Positions 9,501 to 16,354 of a stretch of 64,000 nucleotides of DNA are shown here, piece after piece; positions within the stretch are counted from its first letter, which is position 1, and every line of letters begins with the position of its first letter. The notes beneath the pieces are model-generated. The model searched no databases and was not told the origin of the DNA. It saw only the letters and a program-made list of their open reading frames with translations. Position numbers and translations under genes: made by a program. The DNA comes from Elusimicrobiota bacterium (GTDB taxonomy: Bacteria > Elusimicrobiota > Elusimicrobia > Elusimicrobiales > UBA9959): the NCBI GenBank assembly GCA_016207645.1, contig JACQPH010000101.1:1-64000 (forward strand), in the 5' to 3' direction.

Positions 9501-10486
9501 TGCTTTACGCCGACGGCTCCCAGCTCACCGGCGTGGCCGGCGGCGGCAGCCTGTCGGCGCTGCTGGCCTCCAGCCCCGACGCGGCGAACGGCTATATTAT
9601 CAACCTCAGCAGCCTGGCCGCCGGCCGGTCCGTGGCTTACGCGCCGCTGGACGTGCAGGCGTCCGCCGCCGGTACCAACAGCCAGATCTGGCGCGACGAG
9701 GCGGGCGTCTATGTGGCGTCGATGTCGGCCGCCGGAGCGTTCTACGCCGGAAGCGCGGTTATGAACAGCGCGGAGCTGTATTCTTCCCTGGTGGTTAACA
9801 ATGTGGAGATAAGCTCCCATATGTCGGTGGGCAATCAGGGCGGGGTAGCGCCTTCCGTCGTCGTTATGGCCTCAAGCGTTATAGAGGAGGCGGATATAGA
9901 CAATGTCAATCCGAACGTCGGGGTGCTGGGCGCCGCTCTGCTGAACCCCACCGCCGTCAGAAGCGGAAGCGGCCCCGAGATGGTTATCGGCGGCAATTTC
10001 CGGGGAGGAATAGTTCCGGGGATGGGCGTCGACAAGGACTTCCCCACTCTCATGGGCTTGAGGACCGCCGCCTGGGCCAATACCTCGGGCCAGGTGACGA
10101 ACGCCTACGGTATCTGGGTGCAGAACGAGCAGACCGCGGGGGTAGTAGTGAATAATTACGGCGTTTATGTGGCGACCCCTGTATTAAGCGGCGGGGCCAT
10201 AACCAACAATTACGGTATTTATATAAGCACCCAGTCGGGGTTAGGCGCTGCTACGGACTACAACATCTATTCCGCGGGCGCCGGCAGCGTTAATCGCTTC
10301 GAGGGCGCGGTCCGGGTGGACGGAGCGTTGAGGCTGGCGTCCAAAACAAAAGCGGAGATATTGCTGCTCGATCCCGTTGATGTGGGAGAGATGTATTACT
10401 GCTCGGATTGCACCCCGAAGACCATGGTCGTTTCCACCGGGACCGCGGTCGGCAATTTCGCTAATGGCGCCGGCGGAGCTTTCTAA
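3545..10486 (+). CDS. giant repetitive secreted/surface protein (2313 aa, tail-fibre-like repeats)
   Basis: Signal peptide MKIKHGLAAAAALAFLFLAGVQTFA; N-terminal VSYQGTLRKNGVLFSGTAAMEFRITNADG domain; about nine (K/R)YYGDGSxLTG motifs plus many DNLGNHTATQ, NASNIxAGTLxDARLSANVPLLDA and LYADGSQL modules. Confidence 0.85.
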   Translation: MKIKHGLAAAAALAFLFLAGVQTFAASPAQVSYQGTLRKNGVLFSGTAAMEFRITNADGSAVYWASGSTDVVVSTGLFRYALGSPNEVDFGNIVWKEITPYVQMNLDGGWLPREPLYTSVYSLHSRTAESSTGTFTVNGGDLKLVSATGSKGIYFQDGTAQYSAPGWVVTGAYTSFAGGAGVGTLTPATRLDVKGAAADPYIQFWRDENGVVKATMTAAGLLYADGSQLSNLPAGADNMGNHTATQALSMAAFPVNNAGAITANGQVTTYSSATVVSAFGLGAPRVRLAGGVEVSSYSAGGVYISSNVTLASGGRYFGDGSRLTGVNDSLGSHIATQTLNMAGYEISGVSTITVAAALRFDANVAVSSAAGLYSGIYISTNVNIAPGARYYGDGSGLTGIVGVDNLGNHTMTQGLATGPNWISYDGSPSGLNLDALGNIGVNQAAGSASLDVRGAGGSYIQIWRNSSGVIRASMTVAGAFYADGSQLRNVPAGGTANQALNMASFDIANVSTVTLSSVTSSGIGVVFSTNVLLMNGRLGVNTSLPQESLDVNGNFKSSSLSGFGNQCVYADDNGRLLLSGSGLCGSASGLDNLGNRIMLGNLITGSNWISFDGSAGGLSVNVSSNVGIGVLSAATRLDVQGRSGDSYVQIWRDSAGVIKASMTAAGLLYADASQMVNLPSGGDSLGDHTSTQTLDMSGFQIVNAGSVTVTAAAGVGAARLSLNTNVEISSETDPALGAGLRVSSNVYIVGFSSAAKYYGDGSGLTGVISSPDGLGNHTATQDLAMTSFDITGVSTITVSSVTGTGIGVVFSTNVLIMSGNLGVNKALPQASLDVNGNIMSSSLSGAGDQCVYADNTGRLLLSGVGTCGSAAGLDNLGNRIMLGNLITGSNWISFDGSNGGLSVNISSNVGIGILSAATRLDVQAAAGDIYAQIWRNSAGVIQASMSATGELYADASRMRNLPSGADDLGSHTATQDLDLASSDIIGVSTITAGYLTSAGPGVIFSTNLLVMDGSLGVSTLVPQEKLHVTGKIRASSLSGSGNRCVQANDSGVLGLSADACGLAGAGGDNLGDYTMTFNLLTNGNWLSGDGGNEGIQIDSLGNVSIGDSANNARLDVRGGALTNIQVWRDVAGVTRASISSGGGLAASSATVNGQLTVNSSATVTAAQGLGSPKLKLSSNVEISSETAASYGGGVRVSSNVYIVGYSSAARYYGDGSALTGLTGLNASNISAGTLSDARLSANVPLLDAVNTFSSSLTVTGAGGARLARIGFNDAVEFSSAAAGSYGGVQFSTHVFLPAGAKYYGDGSQLTGVSGSDDLGNHTATQDLDLNTFNLVNVASLTARGAVTAYSSVTVAGDLGLGAALRFDNNVELSSSTGLNRGIQISTNVYIVGIASAAKYYGDGSGLYGVTGDNIIDTLAATLTAGSDAGGSSITNLGSLTAGADITAGGSVAASGDVTAAGHVTAGGPLTTYSSATVAGALGLGAARLRFSAGVEISSQTSAALGGGVGVSSNVYIVGFSSAAKYYGDGSSLTGVSDDLGNHTATADLNMASNDILSVSTITVGYLFSQGAGVAFTTNAFILGGRLGINTSLPQESLDVNGNIMSASLSGFGDRCVYADTTGKLQLAGDVCGTGAGTDNMGNHTMTQNLKTGGNLITYGPGVGSGLSINISSNVGIGLSNAATRLDAQTGLGDPYMQFWRDSGGTIIASMSATGSLMSSRFVGDGSGLSKLPPLPENLITNGFWLSNDGVNGGIYVNASNNVGVGTPFPGASLDVKASGAYAQLWRDSGDLAVATMTAEGLFSVSSNVYIAGFSSASVYYGAGSALTGLNASNIGAGTLADARLSANVPLLDAANTFSSSITVTGVAGARLARIGFNDAAELSSAAAGNYGGVQFSTNVFLPAGAKYYGDGSALTGISGPDDLGNHIATADLNMNNFNLLNVGAIAPDPASSVTVVGVLQSFGSGYTQIWRNSIGVAVASMTDAGVLYADGSQLTGVAGGGSLSALLASSPDAANGYIINLSSLAAGRSVAYAPLDVQASAAGTNSQIWRDEAGVYVASMSAAGAFYAGSAVMNSAELYSSLVVNNVEISSHMSVGNQGGVAPSVVVMASSVIEEADIDNVNPNVGVLGAALLNPTAVRSGSGPEMVIGGNFRGGIVPGMGVDKDFPTLMGLRTAAWANTSGQVTNAYGIWVQNEQTAGVVVNNYGVYVATPVLSGGAITNNYGIYISTQSGLGAATDYNIYSAGAGSVNRFEGAVRVDGALRLASKTKAEILLLDPVDVGEMYYCSDCTPKTMVVSTGTAVGNFANGAGGAF
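4485..9300 (+). repeat. protein-coding repeat array with near-identical DNA segments
   Basis: YYGDGSxLTG recurs at about 4491, 4711, 5810, 7171, 7446, 7736, 8113, 8997 and 9261; 5321-5373 and 6170-6222 are identical over 53 bp. Confidence 0.8.
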
Positions 10487-10493
10487 AAGGAAC

Positions 10494-11795
10494 TTACTCC
10501 CTTTCGAAGACCAGCAGGGTTTCGGCGTGGGGGGTATTGGGGTAGAAATCGAAGCCGGCGGCGCGGACTATCCTGTATTTCTCCAGGAAGAAAGCCGCGT
10601 CCCGGCCCTGCGTTATAGGGTTGCAGGACAGGTAAATTATCCTCTTAGGCAGTATTTCCATTATCCGCTTGACGACCTTGCCGTGCAGGCCGGCGCGCGG
10701 CGGGTCCAGCACCAGGATGTCCGTGCCGGAGAAAAGGTCCTCCCCGGTCTTCTCGGAAAGGGAACAGACGATCTCGAAATTCGAGGCCCCGTTGGCGGAG
10801 GCGTTCAGCGCGGCGTATTTCACCGAGTTGGGCGAGCATTCCACCGCGTAGACCTTTTCCGCCAGGTCCCGCAGGGTCAGCCCTATCACGCCCACGCCGG
10901 AATAAAGGTCCACCAGCTTCCCGCATTTCCCGCGGGCGGGCAGGGCGGGGAGGGCGGCGGCGCGTATTTCCCGCAGCGCCTCGGCGAAGAGCTCCATATT
11001 GTTCTGGAAGAAGCAGTCGAAGCCGTACGAGAATTTCCCGCCCAGTATTTCCTCGGTGACGAAGTCGTCGCCCCAGGAATTTACTATCCCGTCCGCCTGG
11101 CTGACCGAGCTGACGGGGTCGGAATAGACGGCCAGGAAGCCTTCCAGGCCCTCTATGTTCATCTCGGGGAGGGTTATGTCGCGCCGCTTCATGAACAGGG
11201 CGGCCACGCGCGAACCGGGGTTCCCGGCTTCGCGTATTATGAGCGTCTTCAGGTCCGCCGTGGAAAGCTTCAGGTCGTTGAGTATTTTCAGCACCTTCAG
11301 CGCCGCGGCGTTGGTCTCCGGGCCGATCAGCGCGCAGCCTTCCGGCAGGAGGTATTTTTCGCGGTAGTTGCCGCGCTTGTGGAAGGCGAAGGAGAGGGCG
11401 CCCGGCTCGCCTGTGAAGCTGTACTCTATCTTGGTGCGGTAGCCGAAGGTTTCCTTCGCCGCGTAGAACTTGTCCAGGCGGATGGTCTCCTTCGTGGTCT
11501 GGTAAAGCAGGTCCTCGATGAGGCCTTTCTTGGTCTCGCACTGGAAGGCGTAGTCCATCACCTGCCAGGGCGAACAGCTCAGGTAGTGGTCCTCCCTTGG
11601 CGCCACCCGCTTCGGGGAGGGTTTTATTATCTCCAGCAGCTCGGCCTCGGCGAAATTCTTTTTCTCGAAAGTGACCCTGACGCGGGCGGTCTCCTCCGGC
11701 AGCACGCCGTAGCAGAACACCACCTTGCCCTCGCTCCTGCCCAGGGCCTTGCCCTCGCCGACTATTTTCTTGAATTCAAGCGTGATCTCGCGCAT
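10494..11795 (-). CDS. rlmD: RlmD/RumA/TrmA-family RNA (uracil-5-)-methyltransferase
   Basis: VDLYSGVGVIGLTL, LDPPRAGLHGKVV, IIYLSCNP motifs of RNA m5U methyltransferases; exact substrate not determinable. Confidence 0.8.
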   Translation of the reverse strand: MREITLEFKKIVGEGKALGRSEGKVVFCYGVLPEETARVRVTFEKKNFAEAELLEIIKPSPKRVAPREDHYLSCSPWQVMDYAFQCETKKGLIEDLLYQTTKETIRLDKFYAAKETFGYRTKIEYSFTGEPGALSFAFHKRGNYREKYLLPEGCALIGPETNAAALKVLKILNDLKLSTADLKTLIIREAGNPGSRVAALFMKRRDITLPEMNIEGLEGFLAVYSDPVSSVSQADGIVNSWGDDFVTEEILGGKFSYGFDCFFQNNMELFAEALREIRAAALPALPARGKCGKLVDLYSGVGVIGLTLRDLAEKVYAVECSPNSVKYAALNASANGASNFEIVCSLSEKTGEDLFSGTDILVLDPPRAGLHGKVVKRIMEILPKRIIYLSCNPITQGRDAAFFLEKYRIVRAAGFDFYPNTPHAETLLVFERE

Positions 11796-11865
11796 GTAAA
11801 ATCCTTTAGAAGCCGTCCGGTTGTTTTATATACTACTATTAATAACAGGGGTTGCCAAAATACCG

Positions 11866-13047
11866 ATGGAAAAACTGTTCAACGCACTCGTTAAGTTCGA
11901 CAGGCCGCGCGTTTTCCTGGGCCTGCTCTCCTGCGTGGCGGCCGTCTCGCTGGCCTACAGCGTCGCCGCCTCCTGGAAGGTCTACAGGCATGAGCCGCTC
12001 AGGGAGGCCGCTTCCCGCTCCCTGCTGGCCGTCAACTCCTCGTTCTTCTACGACTCCGGGCTGGCCGAGCCGCTGCCGGTCTTAGCGCTGAAGCTGGCCA
12101 TGGCGGCCGGCGCCGACCCGGACGCGGCGGTAAGGGCCGAAGGGCTGGCGGTTTTTATCGCCCTGTTCTTCCTCACCATCTTCGTGCTCCGGGGCCGCTT
12201 CGGCGGGCAGTGCGCCGTCCTCGCGGCGCTTTTTCTGGCCGCGAACCCGTATATGTGCTATTACGCCATGCAGGGCGGCTCCCATCTTTATTCCCTGTTC
12301 TTCCTGCTGCTTTTCTGGCATTACTTCGATCCCCCGGAACCTTCGCGCCGGGGCGCCCTCCTGGCCGGGCTTTACGGCGGGCTGGCCTGCCTGAGCCGGC
12401 TGGACGCCGCCTGGGCGCTGCTGATAATAGCGGCCCTGTCCTGGGCGGCCAGGCGCGGCGGCTTCGGCCTCAAGGCCGCGGGGCTGTCCCTCGCTCTGGC
12501 CTTCGCGCTGGCGTTGCCTTACGCGGTTTACCAGCGTACGCAGTACGGGAATTCCCTGTACGCCCAGGAACTCGGCCTGCGCCGCTGGGCCAATGTGGAC
12601 AGGTACGCCTACGGGTCCTGGGACGGCGCCCCCGCGGGCCCGCTCAGCGTCCCCGCTTTCCTCTTCCGCGACGGGCCCGGCGGCGCGGCGCGCGACGCTT
12701 TCAGCGGGCTGGGCCGCAGCCTGGCCTACGAACTGCCGCGCACCCTTTATTATAAGTTCCTGCTGGTCCTGCTTTTCCTGGGGGTGTACGCGGCCTTTAT
12801 CCGGGGGAAGGACCGCCTGCTTTTCTTCCTGGCGGCGGCCCTGCTGCCGGTGCTCCCCCTGGCCGCCATAAAGCAGGTGCCCGCCACCGGCGGGATAGAA
12901 CTGCGTTATTATCTCTGGTCGCTCTGGGCGCTCTGCGCCCTGGTGGGGCTGGGCTTCCAGGAAACGCTGGCCTGGACGGAGAGCGGCATAGGCAAATGGG
13001 TAGAGGGCAGGCTGAAGACGGCTAAGAGCGCCGGCGGGAACAAATGA
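11866..13047 (+). CDS. GT39-like polytopic membrane glycosyltransferase
   Basis: Multiple TM helices, FLAANPYMCYYAMQGGSHLYSLFFLLLF and ACLSRLDAAWAL typical of ArnT/PMT-like proteins. Confidence 0.6.
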   Translation: MEKLFNALVKFDRPRVFLGLLSCVAAVSLAYSVAASWKVYRHEPLREAASRSLLAVNSSFFYDSGLAEPLPVLALKLAMAAGADPDAAVRAEGLAVFIALFFLTIFVLRGRFGGQCAVLAALFLAANPYMCYYAMQGGSHLYSLFFLLLFWHYFDPPEPSRRGALLAGLYGGLACLSRLDAAWALLIIAALSWAARRGGFGLKAAGLSLALAFALALPYAVYQRTQYGNSLYAQELGLRRWANVDRYAYGSWDGAPAGPLSVPAFLFRDGPGGAARDAFSGLGRSLAYELPRTLYYKFLLVLLFLGVYAAFIRGKDRLLFFLAAALLPVLPLAAIKQVPATGGIELRYYLWSLWALCALVGLGFQETLAWTESGIGKWVEGRLKTAKSAGGNK

Positions 13048-13997
13048 CCGAAGGACGGCTTCCACCAATGAAAGAGAACAATAAATACAAATTCATGGCC
13101 GCGGTAACGGGGCTTTTCCTCGTGCCCTTCCTGATACTGAGCAGCCACTTCATCTACGGAGAGAGCGAGCTGCAGAAAAAGGACGCGCTGAGCTACCTGG
13201 AACTGCGCACGGGCACGGGCGCGGGGATAATCTCCGACGTGCTTAACCTGAACTACAGCCTCTCCAGGCTGGCCGGGGGCAAGGCCGGCGCCGGGGCCGC
13301 GGCGCTTAAAGAGGAACTGGCCGCGAGGGTCAGGGCGAACCCGTTCATCTATTCCGAGCTGGCGCTGCTGGGGAGTTCCGGCGCGGAGCTGGCCCGGTTC
13401 ACGGCCGACAAAAGCGTAAGCTCGCGTCCGGACTATTCGGGAACGCAGATCTTTTCCGAGGCCAAAAGGACCCTTTCGCCCGCCGGGGCGGTGGAGTACG
13501 GGGAATACACGCCCCCGGCGCTGGTCCTCGCGGAGCCGCTCATGAAGAGCGGCCCGGCGCCGGCTTATTATCTGGCCGGCCGGCTCAGCCTGGCCTACGT
13601 GGGCGAGGTGGTCCGGCTGATGGGGCGCAATTCGTACGGCAATTTCGGCCTCGTGGACATGGGCGGGCAGGTGATCGCGGACTCCATGAGCATGTCGATC
13701 GTGAAACCGGGGCTGAAAGCCCCGGCCGAGGTCATAAAGCTGCTTTCCCTGGCCGCCGACGGCGATACGCCGAATTTCGCGAGCGAGGTCTATTTCCGCG
13801 GCCGCGTCCTGCTGGTCTCGGTCTCCAACGTGGCCGGCTCGAAATGGTGGATCTATGAAATAATGGACTCCGCCGACCTGCCGGCGCGCAAAGCGTCTTC
13901 CTGGGCCTGGCGGGTGGTGCTGTCCGGCGTCCTCCTGATCGTTCTCTTCGGCGTGATCACCTACAAGCTGGCCCTGCTCTGGCTTAAGGACGAATAA
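13044..13997 (+). CDS. membrane protein with extracytoplasmic Cache-like sensor region
   Basis: N- and C-terminal TM segments flanking a periplasmic region (LRTGTGAGIISDVLNLNYSLSRL...); ATGA overlap with upstream gene. Confidence 0.5.
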   Translation: MTEGRLPPMKENNKYKFMAAVTGLFLVPFLILSSHFIYGESELQKKDALSYLELRTGTGAGIISDVLNLNYSLSRLAGGKAGAGAAALKEELAARVRANPFIYSELALLGSSGAELARFTADKSVSSRPDYSGTQIFSEAKRTLSPAGAVEYGEYTPPALVLAEPLMKSGPAPAYYLAGRLSLAYVGEVVRLMGRNSYGNFGLVDMGGQVIADSMSMSIVKPGLKAPAEVIKLLSLAADGDTPNFASEVYFRGRVLLVSVSNVAGSKWWIYEIMDSADLPARKASSWAWRVVLSGVLLIVLFGVITYKLALLWLKDE

Positions 13998-14019
13998 GCG
14001 AGCCCTTACCGCCCTGATT

Positions 14020-14028
14020 TGCTATAAT
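14020..14028 (+). promoter_or_regulatory. extended -10 promoter element
   Basis: TTTGCTATAAT (TGnTATAAT) in the short gap upstream of the GH13 gene; no clear -35. Confidence 0.4.
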
Positions 14029-14065
14029 CGGGTCTGGGGAAAACCGTTCCAATAAAGGCAGGAAT

Positions 14066-15562
14066 ATGCTTCGCGCGAACCCGCATCTCATAGAGATCAA
14101 CACCAGGCTGTGGCTCAAGCAGCTGCGCGTAAAGTATTCCCAGCCCGAGATGAAGCTCTCCGCCATTCCCGACGAGGAATGGCTGGAGCTGCGCCATCTG
14201 GGTTTCGACATAGTCTGGCTGATGGGCGTCTGGGAGCCCAGCCCCGAGTCCGAGCGCATAGCGCGCGGGGACAAGGCGCTGCTGGAAGACCTGAAGAACC
14301 TCCCGCCCGGCTTCGGACCGGAGGCCGTGGGGCCTTCCCCCTATTCCGTGCACTGGTACCGCCTGAACCCGGAGCTGGGCTTCGAGTGGGAGCTGAAGGC
14401 GCTCAAGGAGAAGCTCAACTCCATGGGCATGAAGCTGATGGTGGACCTGGTCTCCAACCATACCGCCAAGGACAATCCCTACATAGCCGAGAACCCGGAC
14501 TGCTTCATAAACGGCACGGAGGAGGATTTCAGGGCGCATCCCGACTGGTTCTTCGAGCTCGAGGCCGGGGACAGGAAGCGCTACATAGCCTACGGGCGCG
14601 ACCCCAACTTCCCGGCCTGGACCGACAGCGCGCAGCTCAACTATTTCAACCCGGCTACCAGGGAGCGCATGCTTTCCGTGCTGCTGCGCATAGCCGACAT
14701 GGCCGACGGCGTCCGCTGCGACATGGTGATGCTCACCCTTAACGAGATCCACGACACCACCTGGGGTTCCCTGCTGGGCCGCGGCGGCTACAAGCGCCCG
14801 CAGGAGGAGTTCTGGGACGGCGCCATCCGCTCCGTGACCGAGAAGCACCCCGGCTTCGTCTTCCTGGCCGAGGTCTACTGGGGCCTGGAATGGCGGGTGC
14901 AGCAGATGGGCTTCGACTATACCTACGACAAGGGCACCTACGACCGGCTGCGCTTCCAGGGCCCGCAGGAGCTGCGCGGCCACCTGCGCGCCGAAAAGCT
15001 TTACCAGAAGCGCTCCGCCCGCTTCATAGACAACCACGACGAGCAGCCCTCGCTGGGCGCTTTCGGCAGGCAGAAGTCCCTGGCCGCCGCCGTGGTGGTC
15101 TCCACGATAAAGGGGCTGCGTTTCTTCAACGACAACCAGCTGGACGGCATAAAGGCGCGGGTCCCGCTCCAGCTCAACGAGCTTTACGAGCGCGTCCCGG
15201 ACCAGGAAGTGAAGAAGTTCTACGCCAAGCTGCTGAAGATCACCGACCATCCCGCCTTCCACGGAGGGGAATGGGCGCTGCTCGACGTGCGGCCCTGCGA
15301 CCAGGAGAACGCCACCAACGCCAATATACTGGCCTGGTCCTGGGCCCAGCGCCGGACCCTGAAGGTTATCGTGGTGAATTACTCCGCCGAGGTCTCCTGC
15401 GGCGTGGTGAACGTCAACATCAGGAGCGAAGGCGAGGCTACCGCCATCTTCGAGGAACTCTCGGACCGGTTCTTCTCCTTCAGATCCTCCGACCTGAACG
15501 GCGGTCTCCGCCTCCTGCAGATGCCCCCGTACTCCGCCTACATCTTCGACGTGGAATTCTAA
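14066..15562 (+). CDS. alpha-amylase family (GH13) glycoside hydrolase
   Basis: KLMVDLVSNHTAKDNP, DGVRCDMVMLTLNE, FLAEVYWGLEW, RFIDNHDEQ motifs of the GH13 (beta/alpha)8 barrel. Confidence 0.85.
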   Translation: MLRANPHLIEINTRLWLKQLRVKYSQPEMKLSAIPDEEWLELRHLGFDIVWLMGVWEPSPESERIARGDKALLEDLKNLPPGFGPEAVGPSPYSVHWYRLNPELGFEWELKALKEKLNSMGMKLMVDLVSNHTAKDNPYIAENPDCFINGTEEDFRAHPDWFFELEAGDRKRYIAYGRDPNFPAWTDSAQLNYFNPATRERMLSVLLRIADMADGVRCDMVMLTLNEIHDTTWGSLLGRGGYKRPQEEFWDGAIRSVTEKHPGFVFLAEVYWGLEWRVQQMGFDYTYDKGTYDRLRFQGPQELRGHLRAEKLYQKRSARFIDNHDEQPSLGAFGRQKSLAAAVVVSTIKGLRFFNDNQLDGIKARVPLQLNELYERVPDQEVKKFYAKLLKITDHPAFHGGEWALLDVRPCDQENATNANILAWSWAQRRTLKVIVVNYSAEVSCGVVNVNIRSEGEATAIFEELSDRFFSFRSSDLNGGLRLLQMPPYSAYIFDVEF

Positions 15563-15570
15563 AACCTCTC

Positions 15571-16299
15571 TTACGGCTCCCTCGCCAGCGTATAGGCCGC
15601 GACGGACCTGGCGCCGGCTTTTTTGAACTCGGAGGCGAGTTCTTCGAGAGTCGCGAGGGTGGTGGCTACGTCGTCCACGAGAAGGATGTTCCGGCCCTTC
15701 ACCAGCTCGGGCTTTATTATGGCGAAGGCGCCGGCGATGTTGGACCTTCTCTTTTCCTTCGAGAGGGTAGTCTGGCTTTTGGTGTTCCTGGTGCGGCCGG
15801 CCGCGCCTTCCAGGTGGAAAAGGCCGCAGGAGGGGGCCAGGGCGGCTGCCAGCAGCTCCGCCTGGTTGAAGCCGCGCTCGCGCCGCTTGGCCGGATGCAG
15901 CGGCACCGCTGCCGCGAAAGTGTAGGGCGCCAGCTCCGGGAAAGCGGGGAATGCGGAAGCCATCTTCTCCGCCAGGAAGGCCGCCAGGTCCTCGCGGGCC
16001 CGGTACTTGAAGGCGTGGACCAGGGAGCGCAGCTGCGGGTTGAAGACGAAAGCCGAGCGGGCCAGGGCCAGCGAGCGGGGGGCGCCGCCGCGGCAGTCCC
16101 GGCAGCTGCGCCCGCCGCTGTCCAGCGGCAGGCCGCAGGCTTCGCAGCGCAGGGCCGGGAGAGGCTCCAGACCCCCGCTGCAGGCCGGGCAGAGCGGGGC
16201 GTCGTCCAGGTAATGCAGGTCCAGGCCGCAATGCGCGCAGGTCGCGGGCAGAACGACATTTAAAAGATATTTCCCGATACTTCCCGGATCAAGATCCAT
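15571..16299 (-). CDS. ComF-family phosphoribosyltransferase-like protein
   Basis: N-terminal zinc-finger cysteines (CAHCG..CPAC..CEACG..CRDC), RERGFNQAELLA, ILLVDDVATTLATLEE PRPP-binding motif. Confidence 0.85.
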   Translation of the reverse strand: MDLDPGSIGKYLLNVVLPATCAHCGLDLHYLDDAPLCPACSGGLEPLPALRCEACGLPLDSGGRSCRDCRGGAPRSLALARSAFVFNPQLRSLVHAFKYRAREDLAAFLAEKMASAFPAFPELAPYTFAAAVPLHPAKRRERGFNQAELLAAALAPSCGLFHLEGAAGRTRNTKSQTTLSKEKRRSNIAGAFAIIKPELVKGRNILLVDDVATTLATLEELASEFKKAGARSVAAYTLAREP

Positions 16300-16354
16300 A
16301 ATCCCCCGCCCCCCTCTCTCCGCCGCGCTCTACCCTATACCCTCTACCCCGCTT

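Noticed and set aside
6431-9820. 1129-aa (and 618-aa at 3386-5242) antisense ORFs within the giant repeat gene
   Set aside because: Mirror of the repetitive GC-rich coding sequence; no signal peptide or recognisable domain; plus-strand protein has clear signal peptide and modules
10377-11894. 505-aa plus-strand ORF opposite the RNA methyltransferase
   Set aside because: Methyltransferase motifs are clear on the minus strand; this ORF has no domain signal
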